Positions 32,656 to 42,994 of a stretch of 64,000 bases of DNA are shown one piece after another. The stretch covers positions 1-64,000 of the forward strand of contig JAMKCH010019912.1 of NCBI GenBank assembly GCA_023653785.1, given 5' to 3'. The first letter of the stretch is position 1, and each line of letters opens with the position of its first letter. Position numbers and translations under genes: made by a program. Source of the stretch: Ophioderma brevispina (taxonomy: Eukaryota > Echinodermata > Ophiuroidea > Amphilepidida > Ophiodermatidae). Below the pieces are notes generated by a model that was not told where the DNA came from, made no database searches, and saw only the letters and a program-made list of their open reading frames with translations.

Positions 32656-34009
32656 TCATGCAACATTATGCCTACATGTCACATGCAGCTGTCCAGTGAT
32701 GATTTGTAACAAAAAAAAAATCAGGCTAACTCATCTTACTAAATCTTACTAAATCCGATCCGCCATAGGATAGTTAAACGGGAGACAATATTATCGATTG
32801 CGACTATTCTTTAACAACTTAAGGTTGCCTAGGGGTGGTTCCATATTACCATATTTTTGTTTTACGGCGATTTCTCGCGCGTGAAAAATATTTTCGAACT
32901 CTAATTTTTTGTAATTGTGTTAACCTTTATGGGCGCTTCTTTCATATAAAAACTCTAAAATTCTCGGCCCGTTAATGAGATAATTGTTTTGGGTCCCTAG
33001 GAACCCCCCCCTTAGGCACCAACGGGAAGGTGATTTTAAAAATAAAAATAGCATACCCTGTTGCCAGAAATATTTTTCTGCTTATGTTAGTTCATATGCA
33101 TGAAACCAAATTAATTACATATGCAGAAAAAATAATTACAAACCCTTTATGTGCTGAAAAGAAGCGATTCCATCAATGAACGACTGCGCACCCATTGGCT
33201 ATACAAAACTATGGCAAATATGACTGCCCCCACAAAAAATACAAAATTTACAATGGTTTTTTTTAACATTCAATATTTAAATTGGTCTTCTAAGAGCCGA
33301 TATTAACCATCAAAATATTTGCAATGTGTATGCTGTGGAAGCAGGTCGCGAAAACCTCAGTTAACTTTTTATCGATTTTGACGCATTTCGAAAACAATGA
33401 TTTGCCCCTAGTTTCCAGACGGCAAATCGGAACTCGTTCATATTGCACCTTTGGCCTTGTCTTATGCCCCCTCAGAGGTGGTATGAGTTTCATTTGAAAA
33501 TCCAGCGGGAAGTGGTTCCTCTTGGGGGGTGGTTTCCATGGAACCCCCCCCCCCCTTATGCACCAACTGAGTGAAAACACCTTAGGCACTTAAGTGTTAA
33601 TTGGAGAAAGACTCTCCATGTCGCTTTTTCAGCGATTGGAGAGACTTTCAAAGCGGGATGGATTTCCCGGGGTATGAGAGCAACTTCCTATAGCCGAAAT
33701 CACGATTGGAGATTGGCTCATGGTGTTGCCGTCGACTTCGACCCCGGCATGCCCGGGATTCGTCCATGTTCAATCTGTATTGCTATAGGTGCGATCGATC
33801 AACAGCGACATGCGACAAACAAAAGAGGACATGAATGCCGTGGTTGCCTAGTGTTGCTAGATATACGAGCTAATCACAACACGGGACGGTGTATTGCAAA
33901 CGTACTACGTAACGTCTGGTTAAAAAATAACAATAACGATTGCCCTGAATTTTGTGATTTAGGCCATTTTTTTAGTTCTTAGATTTGCTTAGACGTTATA
34001 TAACAGTTG
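32656..34009. other. Foldback element, central unique region
   Basis: Contains C-runs (33,005; 33,545), repeated CTTAGGCACCAAC/CTTATGCACCAAC words, a strong stem-loop (33,606-33,650) and one open frame at 33,674-33,982. That frame has 102 codons and a cysteine pattern CRGC and CSIC, but no domain I recognise. The frame could be a relic of captured sequence. Autonomous FB-class elements encode a transposase here, and I see none. Confidence 0.5.
33606..33650. repeat. Strong stem-loop in foldback centre
   Basis: GAAAGACTCTCCATGTCGC and GCGATTGGAGAGACTTTC pair over about 18 positions with a TTTTTCA loop. It is followed at once by AAAGCGGGATGG. Such a hairpin could be a structural signal of the element or a relic of a smaller nested MITE. 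Confidence 0.65.
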
Positions 34010-35047
34010 CATGAATTATTGCAGACCCTCCGATTTTGGAGTTTTCTGCGATGTCCGCAGGACCCTCGATTTTGGAGTGTGTGCGTATTATACGCTGAAA
34101 CTCTGATATTGGAGTGTATGAATATATAAATAAAATATGAAAGATACGCAGAACTCCGAGTTGGAGCGTTTTGCGATGTCGCAGACCCTCCATTGAGTGT
34201 GTGCGTATTACTGAGAAACTCCGATATTAGGAGTATTTGATATAAATAATAATATGTAAAGATACGCAGATACTCGATTTGGAGTTTTTGCGATGTCCGC
34301 CGACCCTCCGATTTTGGAGTGTCTGCGTATTTTACGCTGAAACTCCGATATTGGAGGTTTGAATATAAATAATAATATTTAAAGATACGCAGAAGACCTC
34401 CGATTTTGGAGTTATTACGATGTCCGCAGACCTTCAGATTTTGGAGGGTGTGCGTATTATACGCTGAAACTCCGATATTGGAGTGTTTGAATATAAATAA
34501 TTAATATTTAAAGATAGCAGAACCTCCGATTGGAGTTTTTACGACTGTCCGAGGACCCTCCGATTTTGGAGTGATTGCGTATTATACGCTTGATGAAAAA
34601 CTCCGATTATTGGAGTGTTAGAAATAAATAATAATATTTAAAGCTACGCAGAACCTCCGATTTTGGAGTGTTTGCGATGTACGCAGACCATCCGATTTTG
34701 GAGTGCGTGCGTATAACGCTGTGTGTTGAAACTCCGATATTGGAGTGTTTTGATATAAATAATAATATTTAAAGATAAGCAGAACCTCCGATTTTGGAAG
34801 GTTTTGGCGATGTCCGCAGGAACCCTCCGAGTTGGCAGTGTGTTGAGTATTAGACGCTGAAACTCCGATATTGGAGTGTTTGAATATTAAATAATAATAT
34901 TTAAGATACGCAGTACCTCCGATTTTGGAGTTTTGGCATGTCCGCAGGACCCTCGATTTTGGAGTGTGGCGTATTATACGCAGAGAACTAGTAATCGGAG
35001 GTTTTGCGGGGGCGCAGACCCTCCAATATTGAGTAACTTCATACAGC
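34010..35047 (-). repeat. Foldback element, right tandem-repeat arm (inverted)
   Basis: About eight units of the same ~130-bp repeat in reverse orientation: CCTCCGATTTTGGAG, TGTGCGTATTATACGC, TGAAACTCCGATATTGGAG and AATAATATTTAAAGATACGC. More units than the left arm, so the arms have changed copy number independently. Many units carry single-base indels. Confidence 0.9.
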
Positions 35048-35269
35048 TAGCGGGCTTTGATTTAGCTCTAATCACCGAGTCAAGAGTGAATTAAACTACA
35101 CACGACAGGGAGCTGTGCCTCTGGTGGGCATTGGCTTCATTAATGACTTAGTCCGTGAGGTGGTGGAGACTATTAGGAAGGGGCATGGGCAAACTTGTTG
35201 ATAAAGATTGATGACTCCACATCAAATAATCATGGTTGTGTTTTGTTACTTAGTGGACAGAGTCTGTCC
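35048..35269 (+). repeat. Duplicated host segment, right part of filled site
   Basis: TAGCGGGCTTTGATTTAGC, TCTAATCACCGAGTCAAGAG, GGGCATGGGCAAACTTGTTG and TGTGTTTTGTTACTTAGTGG continue the segment begun at 31,888 and match the empty copy at 31,530-31,752. Confidence 0.8.
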
Positions 35270-35469
35270 CATGAAGTTTTATTTAAAGTGGCACTGGCAC
35301 ATTTTCAGAAAATATGAAATTTCTTCAATTTGCTTGTAAATGATAGTCTAGGCCATTGGAAGAATAGAGATATATATTTTACACATACAAGTAACATACT
35401 CAAAAACAGAGAGGGACATCAATAAGAGGTTAAAGACATCCAGGTAATTTGTAGGTTAGCTTATAAGTT

Positions 35470-35822
35470 TGCCGTAACTTTAATCAACAAATGTGTCTAT
35501 TACATGAATATCATAGACTCGTACTCATATTAAAACCACAAAGGTCACACACCAGCCAAACAAGGTGCATGCCGTGAGAATCAACTCTGGCATGTGTTTT
35601 CTTGTGTTACACGCCACTTCCACATGGTCTGCTGAATTAATGTCGCCGGAGACATTAATTATAAAATCATTCTGTTTACCCATAAGCACGCTGATTTGGG
35701 CTTAATAATCTCAGGTGAGGGCTAATGTATATAAAAAGCTTTATAACCATGCAAAAATATCAATTTTGAAAAATGTAGAGGGCGCACTATTTGTCAAATG
35801 TGCCAGTGTCTCTTTAATCTTC
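35470..35822 (+). repeat. Dispersed ~350-bp repeat, copy 2
   Basis: Ordered matches to 12,770-13,120, including AAATGTGTCTATTACATGAA, AAAACCACAAAGGTCACA, GGTGCATGCCGTGAGAATCA, TTATAAAATCATTCTGTTTA and CTCAGGTGAGGGCTAATGTA, ending in GTCTCTTTAA. It is noncoding. Confidence 0.75.
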
Positions 35823-35895
35823 CAAGGTAAACATATAACTTATTGGACTGCAGGTAATGACCTGCAGTCATTTGAGAAGCTATCTTAAAAAAACC

Positions 35896-36113
35896 ACTGA
35901 CCTAAGACTAGGCTTGTTTGTACTTCATTTGAATGCATTTTGCATGCTGATTTGGAATATAGTCATAAAAAATGCATAATTCTGAAATTTTGAGTTCATA
36001 GTTGTTCACTTTTTCTCAAAAAATGCAAAAATTATACATTTTCATGATATGCTTGAAATCGGTATGAAAAATGCATTCAAATTAGTCCAAACAAACCTAG
36101 TCTTAGGTCAGTG
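35896..36113. mobile_element. Foldback MITE, CACTGACCTAAGACTAGG family
   Basis: The left arm CACTGACCTAAGACTAGGCT, TGTTTGTACT and ATTTGAATGCATTTT is repeated inverted at the right as AAAATGCATTCAAATTAGTC, CAAACAAACC and TAGTCTTAGGTCAGTG. The arms are ~46 bp with a ~125-bp AT-rich loop. Arm fragments recur at 20,490 and 20,870. Confidence 0.9.
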
Positions 36114-36232
36114 ACCTTTATACTATATATAACCAATGCATTGCATTAACCCGTACAGAATCTACTAGGATTAAAAGGTTAAGCTTGAATGTGAACATGA
36201 CCAACAACGACAACTGTATATGCACACAAGAA

Positions 36233-36342
36233 AACGTGTGTGTGTGTGTGTGTGCATGCATGTGTGCACATGTGTATGTGTGTGCACATGCGCATGCACC
36301 CATGTGGGTATGTGTGTGTGTGTCTGTTAGTACATCATCGTT
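36233..36342 (+). repeat. TG/CA-rich microsatellite
   Basis: Compound (TG)n with TGCATG and CACATG interruptions. Overlapping frames on both strands translate to Val/Cys or His/Thr runs and are artefacts. Confidence 0.9.
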
Positions 36343-36545
36343 TGTGATTTGCAGAAGTCGGACCCGTTCTGCTTGGCTTCCATAATGAGTATGTATGCAG
36401 ATATTTTTGAGACGTTGACCTGTCTAAGTTACATGGAAATCGACTAACTTAGCCTTGAAAATCGATATTGTCAGAGGATACTGGACACAGCTGGACTGAA
36501 TACATTGAATAATGTGTGAACTGTCTGAAAAAGCAGTGTCAGAGA

Positions 36546-36998
36546 TGTATCACTCGGGTATAAGCCCACCCCCCCCCAAAAGGAAGATTTTACTTCAAAA
36601 TAGGGGTGGGCTTATACCCGGGGAGGGGCTAGAATATCAGATACAAAATTGCAAAATCATTTCAAGAGCATATTATTCACCAGATACCATTTTATGTACA
36701 CTTTTGTTGTAGCAGATATTAAAACATTCAAAGTAAAAGTTCAATGTTTGCATCACATTCCTCAAAGTAATTCTAGTAAACAAGCCATCCCAATGCATTA
36801 GGCCCTACTTTGATGGCTCTATAGAATAGTCCCAGTTTGTTGAATGTTGATTTTGTTTGTGTACTTACTGCCACATTGTCTCCTGAATGCTAAAATTACC
36901 ACCTGGGCTTCTAACCTCGAGGTTGCTAGTTCCTGTCTTTTCTTTAAAATTGGGTTGCTTATACCCGAAGGTGGGCTATACCCAAGTGGTTTACGGTA
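36546..36998. mobile_element. MITE with TACCGTAA / GGGTATAAGCC ends (copy 2, reverse orientation)
   Basis: The left side CACTCGGGTATAAGCCCACC (with a C-run) and the right side TACCCAAGTGGTTTACGGTA are inverted repeats. Internal words (GGAAGATTTTACTTCAA, GAGGGGCTAGAA, ATCAGATACAAAAT, AAACAAGCCATCCCAATGCA) match the reverse complement of 4,115-4,538. The outermost left bases (TACCGTAA) are degraded here. Confidence 0.8.
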
Positions 36999-38638
36999 AT
37001 ATCGGTCAAGTGAAGTTTAATTTTGCGAAGTTTTTGGGTTTTGACTTGAGCGGACCACTAGTGGCGTGTCATTCTTGGTTCTCCTCTGGTAATGGCATAC
37101 AATGTTACTGGAGCGCACTCAAAGCAATTTGGTTGATCATGTTGTCTGGCTCTCTTCCCTCCTTAATTTGAATTAGAATCCACATGACTCCCCTTGCCCC
37201 AATAAGAATTGCTGTGTAAATTAATATTGTTCAACTCAAAATGGGGCGTATTTTTTGCTCTAACATCCAAACCAAACATCCTTTATCCGAAAGATATCAC
37301 AGGGTAAAGAGAAAAATGTCGAAACTTCCTTCATTGGCGTATCGGCCCTTCCCGCTCTGGAGGGGGCAAATTTCCAATGCTTGGGAAAGTTTCCCTCTCA
37401 GGATGGTCAAAAGGCCAATTTTTTCCCCCTGTCAGAGGGCTAAAAACGTCTGATTTAAGCAGTATTTTTGTCAATTTTTTCCCGGCCAAAAGTCGTCAGG
37501 GTGGGCAACCTGCCGCCCCGTCCCCCATCTCGTTACCCACTGGCTTTCTTCTGACATACCAAAATTTTTGCCCACGTCTGGTCAAAACTGGGATTCCCCG
37601 GGGACGAGGCTATTAGCGATCAGACCCTTGGACCTTTGTTTATAATGCATAATGCAATGTGTTTTTTTGTTATATTCATCTGGAAATCTTGAACCATTGC
37701 TTTAACAACAAACATTAGTTTTAGGAATACAAACTTATCCGTTTCAAATTGATATTAGACTGGCAGTTCAATTTTAGCCTCCACCTGTGAATAGTAACCC
37801 CAAATGATTATCATCCCCCCCCCACCACACACACAACAAAGTACTGGTAAATGTTTTTCATTGTCTAATTTGAAGGGTAAGGATTTCAATTGGCCCTTGA
37901 AAGTCCATAGGAATTGTAAGTTTATTGAACACAGGTTAATGAATAGGGGAATAATGCATAAACTGTCCAAACCGGTGTTTTACAAGCATGTGTCATAACT
38001 GCGGCCTTTGCAGTTTTACAAGGGGTTTGCCGTGTTACTTGATCTCCTCGATAAAATTTCCAGAATTTACATATATATGGTATTTTACAATGGTGCTGAT
38101 TTAAGATCTTAAATAAACATGGGGGTCCCACTTTGTTTTGAGCATATAGCCAAAACAAAAAAGTATGTTTCACTTTTTACCCACAACCAGTGGTATGGGA
38201 AAAGTCACCTTTGAAAAAAGGAGAAAAATACAAAAAAACACGAAAAAACTAAAAAATTTTGTAATTTCTAAATATGTTGAGGTCTCGATGTCGTTCTTCG
38301 AAATTTTGAAATAAAAAATGAGGGTCACCGACTTACTTTTTTCCCTTGCACGCCGAAACCCACTGAAATTGGACACTTTTTTCAAATATGGCGTCTTGTT
38401 TGGCGGCAAGAAAATCAGCCGCCACAATTCGGCATGAAGCAAAGCAGGAACGCAGGCGTAGAGTGCCCTATTTTAAATAAACGCAAACAAACGCCCAGTT
38501 ATCACGCAGTATTTGCGCAGGATAACCTTTCGCACCTCAAAACTAAAAATTCTTCCATTTGTTCCATGACTGGCCTCTAACAGAAATGTCGAAGGTGTAA
38601 AAGCACAGCTTGCCGCGTAACCATCACACGTCAAACTC
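36999..38638. other. No gene supported
   Basis: Short frames at 36,887-37,171 and 37,241-37,616 have no domain. A 31-codon plus-strand frame near 38,388 (MASCLAARKSAATIRHEAKQ) is basic and exon-like in composition but ends at a stop after a TATTTT run, with no clear donor. Nothing here reaches the level of a gene call. Confidence 0.35.
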
Positions 38639-39199
38639 TTAAAGGGATTTAGCAGCAATAATGCAAGAGAATACAAAATGTGGAAGTGCATTTTTTAAAC
38701 TTGTAATCAGGGATAAGTGTATACAATTCCTATAACTGCCTTATGGTAGAAGCAAAGCCACAATAGTGAAACAAATGGAAGTATTTGAGAAAATTTGTCA
38801 TATCGTCTCCCACAAAGAGACATACAGGGATGGTGTCTAAAAATCTACCTAAACAGCTGATTGTGGTTTACACCACACAGAACAGAAAACAACAAAGATC
38901 AATAATGTTTTGTTTTTGAGGTCAACCTGTATTGATCATGTACCAATCTCGCGTTAAAATATGGGATATCCACCGGGAAAGGCTTTTTTTTTAAATCTCA
39001 AGTCGGAATTTTGCTATGCACGTAAAGAAAATTAACAGAATCAGATAAAAGTCCTGCCTTGCCTTTATACCCCATATTTTAAGCCAACCATTAGCAGGTT
39101 ATGTTTAGCATCTCCAGCAGAATCACATACAAAATATGAATTTTGTTATGATTTTTTTTTTTATGTTGTTATAGCAACTTGCCTGCTAAATCCCTTTAA
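38639..39199. mobile_element. TTAA-flanked MITE, GGATTTAGCAG ends (~560 bp)
   Basis: TTAAAGGGATTTAGCAG at 38,639 and its exact inverse CTGCTAAATCCCTTTAA ending at 39,199 bound the element. There is no open frame of interest. The TTAAAGG start is shared with two other MITE families in the window whose inner sequences differ. Confidence 0.8.
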
Positions 39200-40633
39200 T
39201 TGAATGATCGCTATTCCATGCTATCTTGGCTGGATGTTGTCAATCAACTTTGTAAAACTTCTTAACTTTTAACCGAATCCAATTTTGTTATGAAGACGCT
39301 AAGCGGAAGTGGGATTTTCTTCTGGAGGGTAATGGTTGTTTTGGTCTTGTGTTCCTTTTTAGACAACATACAAAATATAAAGCAAATTAAATTTCAGCAA
39401 GAGCCAACACTATAAATATACAGTTGGGCACAAAAGTATCTCGGCTTGTTTTTTTTTCGATCAGTCATTGTGCCAATGTCCGATAATTTCGAAAGTTTTC
39501 AATATACATGTTGTTGCCTAGTTCTGCTCTTTTCATTTCAACCTTGCTGTAAAAAGCGTTTAAAAATGCGGGATAGAACGCCCAACAGAGGCAAATCCCC
39601 ACACCAAAAGGTTTTTTTTTTTCAATGGGACAGTGCATTGTACTGCGACACGAACACGTGGAACCACAATCATATTGCAAGTAGGCTTTTTTTTGGCTTG
39701 TCAGGCTCGGAAACCCTCTTTGTGTAAATCAATACACACTATTCTTGTGTTTACCTAAGCTGCCCGTTGACAACCCAAAAAAGTGCACTTTTGGTTCGGA
39801 TGTTTTATGTCTTTCGGCCATTTTGTCGCAGCCATTTTTGCATGCTTTTACAATCGAGGTTGTAAATGAATAGTAAAACCTAGGCCACAAAATGTATATT
39901 TTGAAACTTTCAAATAAGAACAAAAAACTCATTTTAAAAAACAAAAAATATGTTGAAATGTTATAACAAAAGTTGTTGTCCACATTGCAGAGAGCCCAAA
40001 ATATATGACCTTCAGTTCACATCTCAAAATGAATTCCAAACCCTCGTTGTAGTATATGTTTTTTTTAAGTTTTAATTTTGTATGATGACTGACGCACCCT
40101 GATCTGAGCACGTACCCCCCTTCCTGGGGGAAGGCAAAATCGAATACAGGCCAATGAGAGGCGTCCCATGCATTGCTTTTCAAGTGCAGACCTATCTTCA
40201 ATCACACACATAAGAAAAGCATACACGGTTCTTATACGCAGAATAGAATTAACCCATCTTGGCCTTCCAAATTACATATTGACTGAAAGTTTTTTTGGAC
40301 ACAGCTGACATATGATGGGATAATGTAGAAAAGTCATCCTCCCACAAAAGATCTGTTACAATTGTATCCCATTGTATACCCTGTGTTAACACTATAGTCG
40401 TCTGCTTCCTGTGAGCAAGATCTTTCAAAGATATTTGTGTTGCTTAAAGGAACATTCAGATTTTTGAAGGAAAAACATTAGTAACAACAATTGACCATAA
40501 TTTTTGGACAAATGTGACAGGATTTTGCTATTTTAATCTAAAGGTGGGATGACCCAATCATGGTTTCCAAGGAATGTTGTTGTTTTTTTATTTAAAGTTG
40601 TAAAAACATAATAAATTAAGTAACTTACGGCAT
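39200..40633. other. No gene recognised
   Basis: AT-rich, several T-runs. Frames at 39,446-39,727, 39,729-39,983 and 39,929-40,201 lack domains and splice context. Confidence 0.4.
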
Positions 40634-40826
40634 CTATGGTTTTTCGAACCACAATTTACTGATTCGAAGACCATTGCTCACACCAGTATGGGTTTGAACC
40701 ACAACCTACTGATTCAAAGACAATTGTTTCACCAGTATGGGGTTTTGAACACAACCCACTAATTCAATGACCATCACTTACCCAGTCTGGGTTTCGAATC
40801 CACAACCTACTACTCTTCACAGCCAC
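40634..40826 (+). repeat. ~55-bp tandem repeat with pol III B-box-like words
   Basis: Three to four copies of a unit containing ACCAGTATGGGTTTGAACCA, CAACCTACTGATTC and AAAGACCATTG. The word GGGTTTGAACC or GGGTTTCGAATCC recurs in each and resembles the tRNA B box (GGTTCGANTCC). No A box is paired with it, so a tRNA call is not warranted. It may be a SINE-head relic amplified in tandem. Confidence 0.65.
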
Positions 40827-40883
40827 CAGTATTCTCATAATCCAAGCTGGCAGGCAAGCAGGTTGTTCTTTGTATACGTAAAG

Positions 40884-41251
40884 TAAAGTCTGACTCAGAG
40901 ATCGAAAATTATTTTTTTGTTTGATAACCGGAAAAATAGTCAACTATAACTAAAGATAGTAACCTAAAATGCACATTCCCGAAATTTGAGATGATCGGAA
41001 TTTCGTTTTGGATGCAGTAAACATTTATGTGTAGTATTACGTCCCATAGGATACTGTGTAGAACAAAATTCCTGATCCGGATTTTATAACAAAGTTGTGA
41101 TTTTCTATTGAAGGAATTCGATTTAAGGCTTAGCAAGTTTCACACATTGATATAAGTATAATGGACCAACTTATGTACATGCAAAAAAATACGATTTTTT
41201 TTTTGGAAATTGAGGGCGCCCTGCCTCAGGACATCGCTGATCGGCCTTTAA
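40884..41251 (+). mobile_element. TTAAAGG-type MITE, GACTCAGAG family (copy 1)
   Basis: Starts TAAAGTCTGACTCAGAGAT and ends with GAGGGCGCCCTG...CTGATCGGCCTTTAA. The interior words CTAAAGATAG, CCATAGGATACTGTGT and GTGATTTTCTAT match the copy at 51,103-51,460 in the same orientation. The right terminus is more decayed than the left. Confidence 0.75.
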
Positions 41252-41738
41252 ATAGCTTCCACTATAAGACAAGGAAAACATATTGTTGCTCCAGAGCACA
41301 GCTAGTGTGACAATAACTAAATTTTGCACAGTATAAGTCTGATGCAATGCTTCATGGGATTTGCCCCCCCCCCCAATTGACAAATAAAGATGTCATATTA
41401 TATTTCCTGGACAGTGACCCCAGCATCAAGCCTGTTGCTATCTACCGTAGACAGCTATAAGCACTGTATAAACACATCGCTGAAATCCGTTTCCTGTTTT
41501 GTACCACAGGAGGATATCGCTTTCCCCTTTTTTTCAAATAACACCTATCTTTCTTATCATTTCCTATTCCCCCGTCCCTTTTGCTGTAGCCATTTTGTGT
41601 CCTGCTAAAGTTCAATAGATACATACTTGACTTGAAATAATCTTCTATGCATCAGTCTGTCGATAATCCACCTATTACTGCAGTATATGACTGCATTATG
41701 ATGCTACCGTGACTATTTTGTTGACCGAAATCGTGGCC
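41252..41738. other. No gene recognised
   Basis: The 72-codon plus frame at 41,390-41,608 and its minus shadow show no domain. Confidence 0.4.
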
Positions 41739-42000
41739 TTGTATTCTGACCGGGAGGTCTAACTTTAAGTCTGGTGTAAACCATGATTAGTAGTCCTGCA
41801 TGAGTGGACATTTTTTCCCTTCCAACATACTCTGAAAATGTGCCTGTAACAATTTGAAACATTCCTCATGGATGGGACCCATTCCAGCCCCATCCCTAGA
41901 ATTTCCCACCAGTTCATTTGACTTTCACAGTATTTGAAAAAGGAAAGGGTCCACTCCTGCGGACTAACCCCTGTTTAAACCCGGGTCTAAAGTTAGTGCT
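41739..42000. mobile_element. Foldback MITE, CCTGGGTTTAAACC family (copy)
   Basis: GTATTCTGACCGGGAGGTCT and AACTTTAAGTCTGGTGTAAA, a central CTCATGGATGGGACCCATTC palindrome, then GGACTAACCCCTGTTTAAAC and CCGGGTCTAAAGTTAG. The right outer end is degraded. Confidence 0.85.
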
Positions 42001-42139
42001 AAAGTTGTTTCTTCTGTAGTCGGTACACCTCATAGAGGGCCAATCGAGATGAAGATGACAAGCACAGCGTAAATTGCTCAAATTTGCTGTCCAGGCCATT
42101 TAAGAAAACATACCAGTCTACCATGTCAATTTCAAACAT

Positions 42140-42441
42140 TTAAGGTGCATTTCGTGATTTCAAGCCATTCAAGCACCGTCTGTTTTATTTCAATTTATCA
42201 CCTATATCCTTGAGAAAACTTATTCTCCAATTTGAGCAGATCCCGAATCTTGCGGTTTTGTGTCATTAGCATTGCCGTTTCCCACGGTCCATAGGCTACT
42301 GTGCTGTCCTTCTGTCCGCGTTTACGGACAAAATCCAAAATTCGAATTTCTTACAGATGCGACCGAATTGCACGTAAGACTAGGCACACATGATTCGAGG
42401 CTAAAACGGTTTCAATGATATAACTAATCTCAACATTTTAG
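42140..42441 (+). mobile_element. TTAA-flanked MITE (CATTTCGTGAT family), left part of interrupted copy
   Basis: Starts TTAAGGTGCATTTCGTGATT and follows the 19,283 copy through GATCCCGAATCTTGCGG, GTCCGCGTTTACGGACAA and CACGTAAGACTAGGCACA to AATCTCAACATTTTAG. The uninterrupted copies continue directly with GTAAGTCGGGG. Here that continuation is found only at 44,821. Confidence 0.85.
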
Positions 42442-42559
42442 TCGTCCGATAGGAAAGACCTTAAGTGGCTCATTATCCCTGTGTCGTCGGCGTCTTGCTC
42501 GGCTCCGCCGTCGGTGAGCTTTTCTTGTGAACAAATTCTGGAGATCTGTGCGATCTACA

Positions 42560-42985
42560 GGGCTGAAACTGTGGTGGAAGGGTGCGGGGGTTACAGATTC
42601 TCGAACTGATTAATTTACAACATTGTATATGCATTCTAAATAACCTATTTGCATATTAATGAGCAATATTTGACCTATTTTCTCTATTCTTGATTTTCAT
42701 GACACTTTTTTGGACACAAATATCTGAGCTCTTAAGTCACACAGACTGAAACTTGGTGGTAGGGGGTGGCGGGGTTAATGATTCTCAAACTGATTCTATT
42801 ACAACAGTAATATGCATTCTAAGTACCTTAATAGTTCATAATTAATTCACATATTTTTACCTATTTTTTCTTGTTTTCACATTGACACCTTGTGCACAAA
42901 ATATCTAGAAATCTGTAAGTCCCCAAAACTACCGGGCTGAACTTGAGGGATGCGAGGTGACAGATTCTCGAACTGATTCAACAGT
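42560..42985 (+). repeat. ~185-bp tandem repeat, about 2.3 copies
   Basis: GGGGTTACAGATTCTCGAAC, TGATT-ATTTACAACA, TATGCATTCTAA, TTTTACCTATTTT-TCT, CACAAATATCT-GA and ACTGAAACT-GG recur near 42,585, 42,770 and (start only) 42,955. It lies between the insertion's left edge and the 20-bp minisatellite. Confidence 0.8.
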
Positions 42986-42994
42986 ACATTTGGT

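Larger units (their letters stand above)
31996..35047. mobile_element. Giant foldback (FB/TU-like) element, ~3.05 kb
   Basis: The left end GTATGAAGTTTACTCC with GGAGGGTCTGCGCCCCCGC is inverted at the right end as GCGGGGGCGCAGACCCTCC with GAGTAACTTCATAC. Inward of these ends both arms consist of tandem ~125-135-bp units (left 32,000-32,655; right 34,010-35,047, inverted). They flank a unique 1.35-kb centre with no recognisable transposase. Long inverted repeats made of direct repeats are the architecture of FB/Galileo in Drosophila and TU elements in sea urchin. An adjacent empty-site copy (31,437-31,752) fixes the ends independently. Confidence 0.85.

Noticed and set aside
32450..32659. Minus-strand frame with repeated LECVRLYAET-type words
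   Set aside because: Direct translation of the foldback arm repeat; every unit gives the same words.
38388..38480. 31-codon basic frame MASCLAARKSAATIRHEAKQ as a first exon
   Set aside because: Stops within the frame, lacks a convincing donor site, and nothing downstream continues it.
40634..40826. CRISPR-like regular repeats
   Set aside because: The units are diverged, spacers are not distinct, and the context is eukaryotic; a simple tandem repeat explains it.
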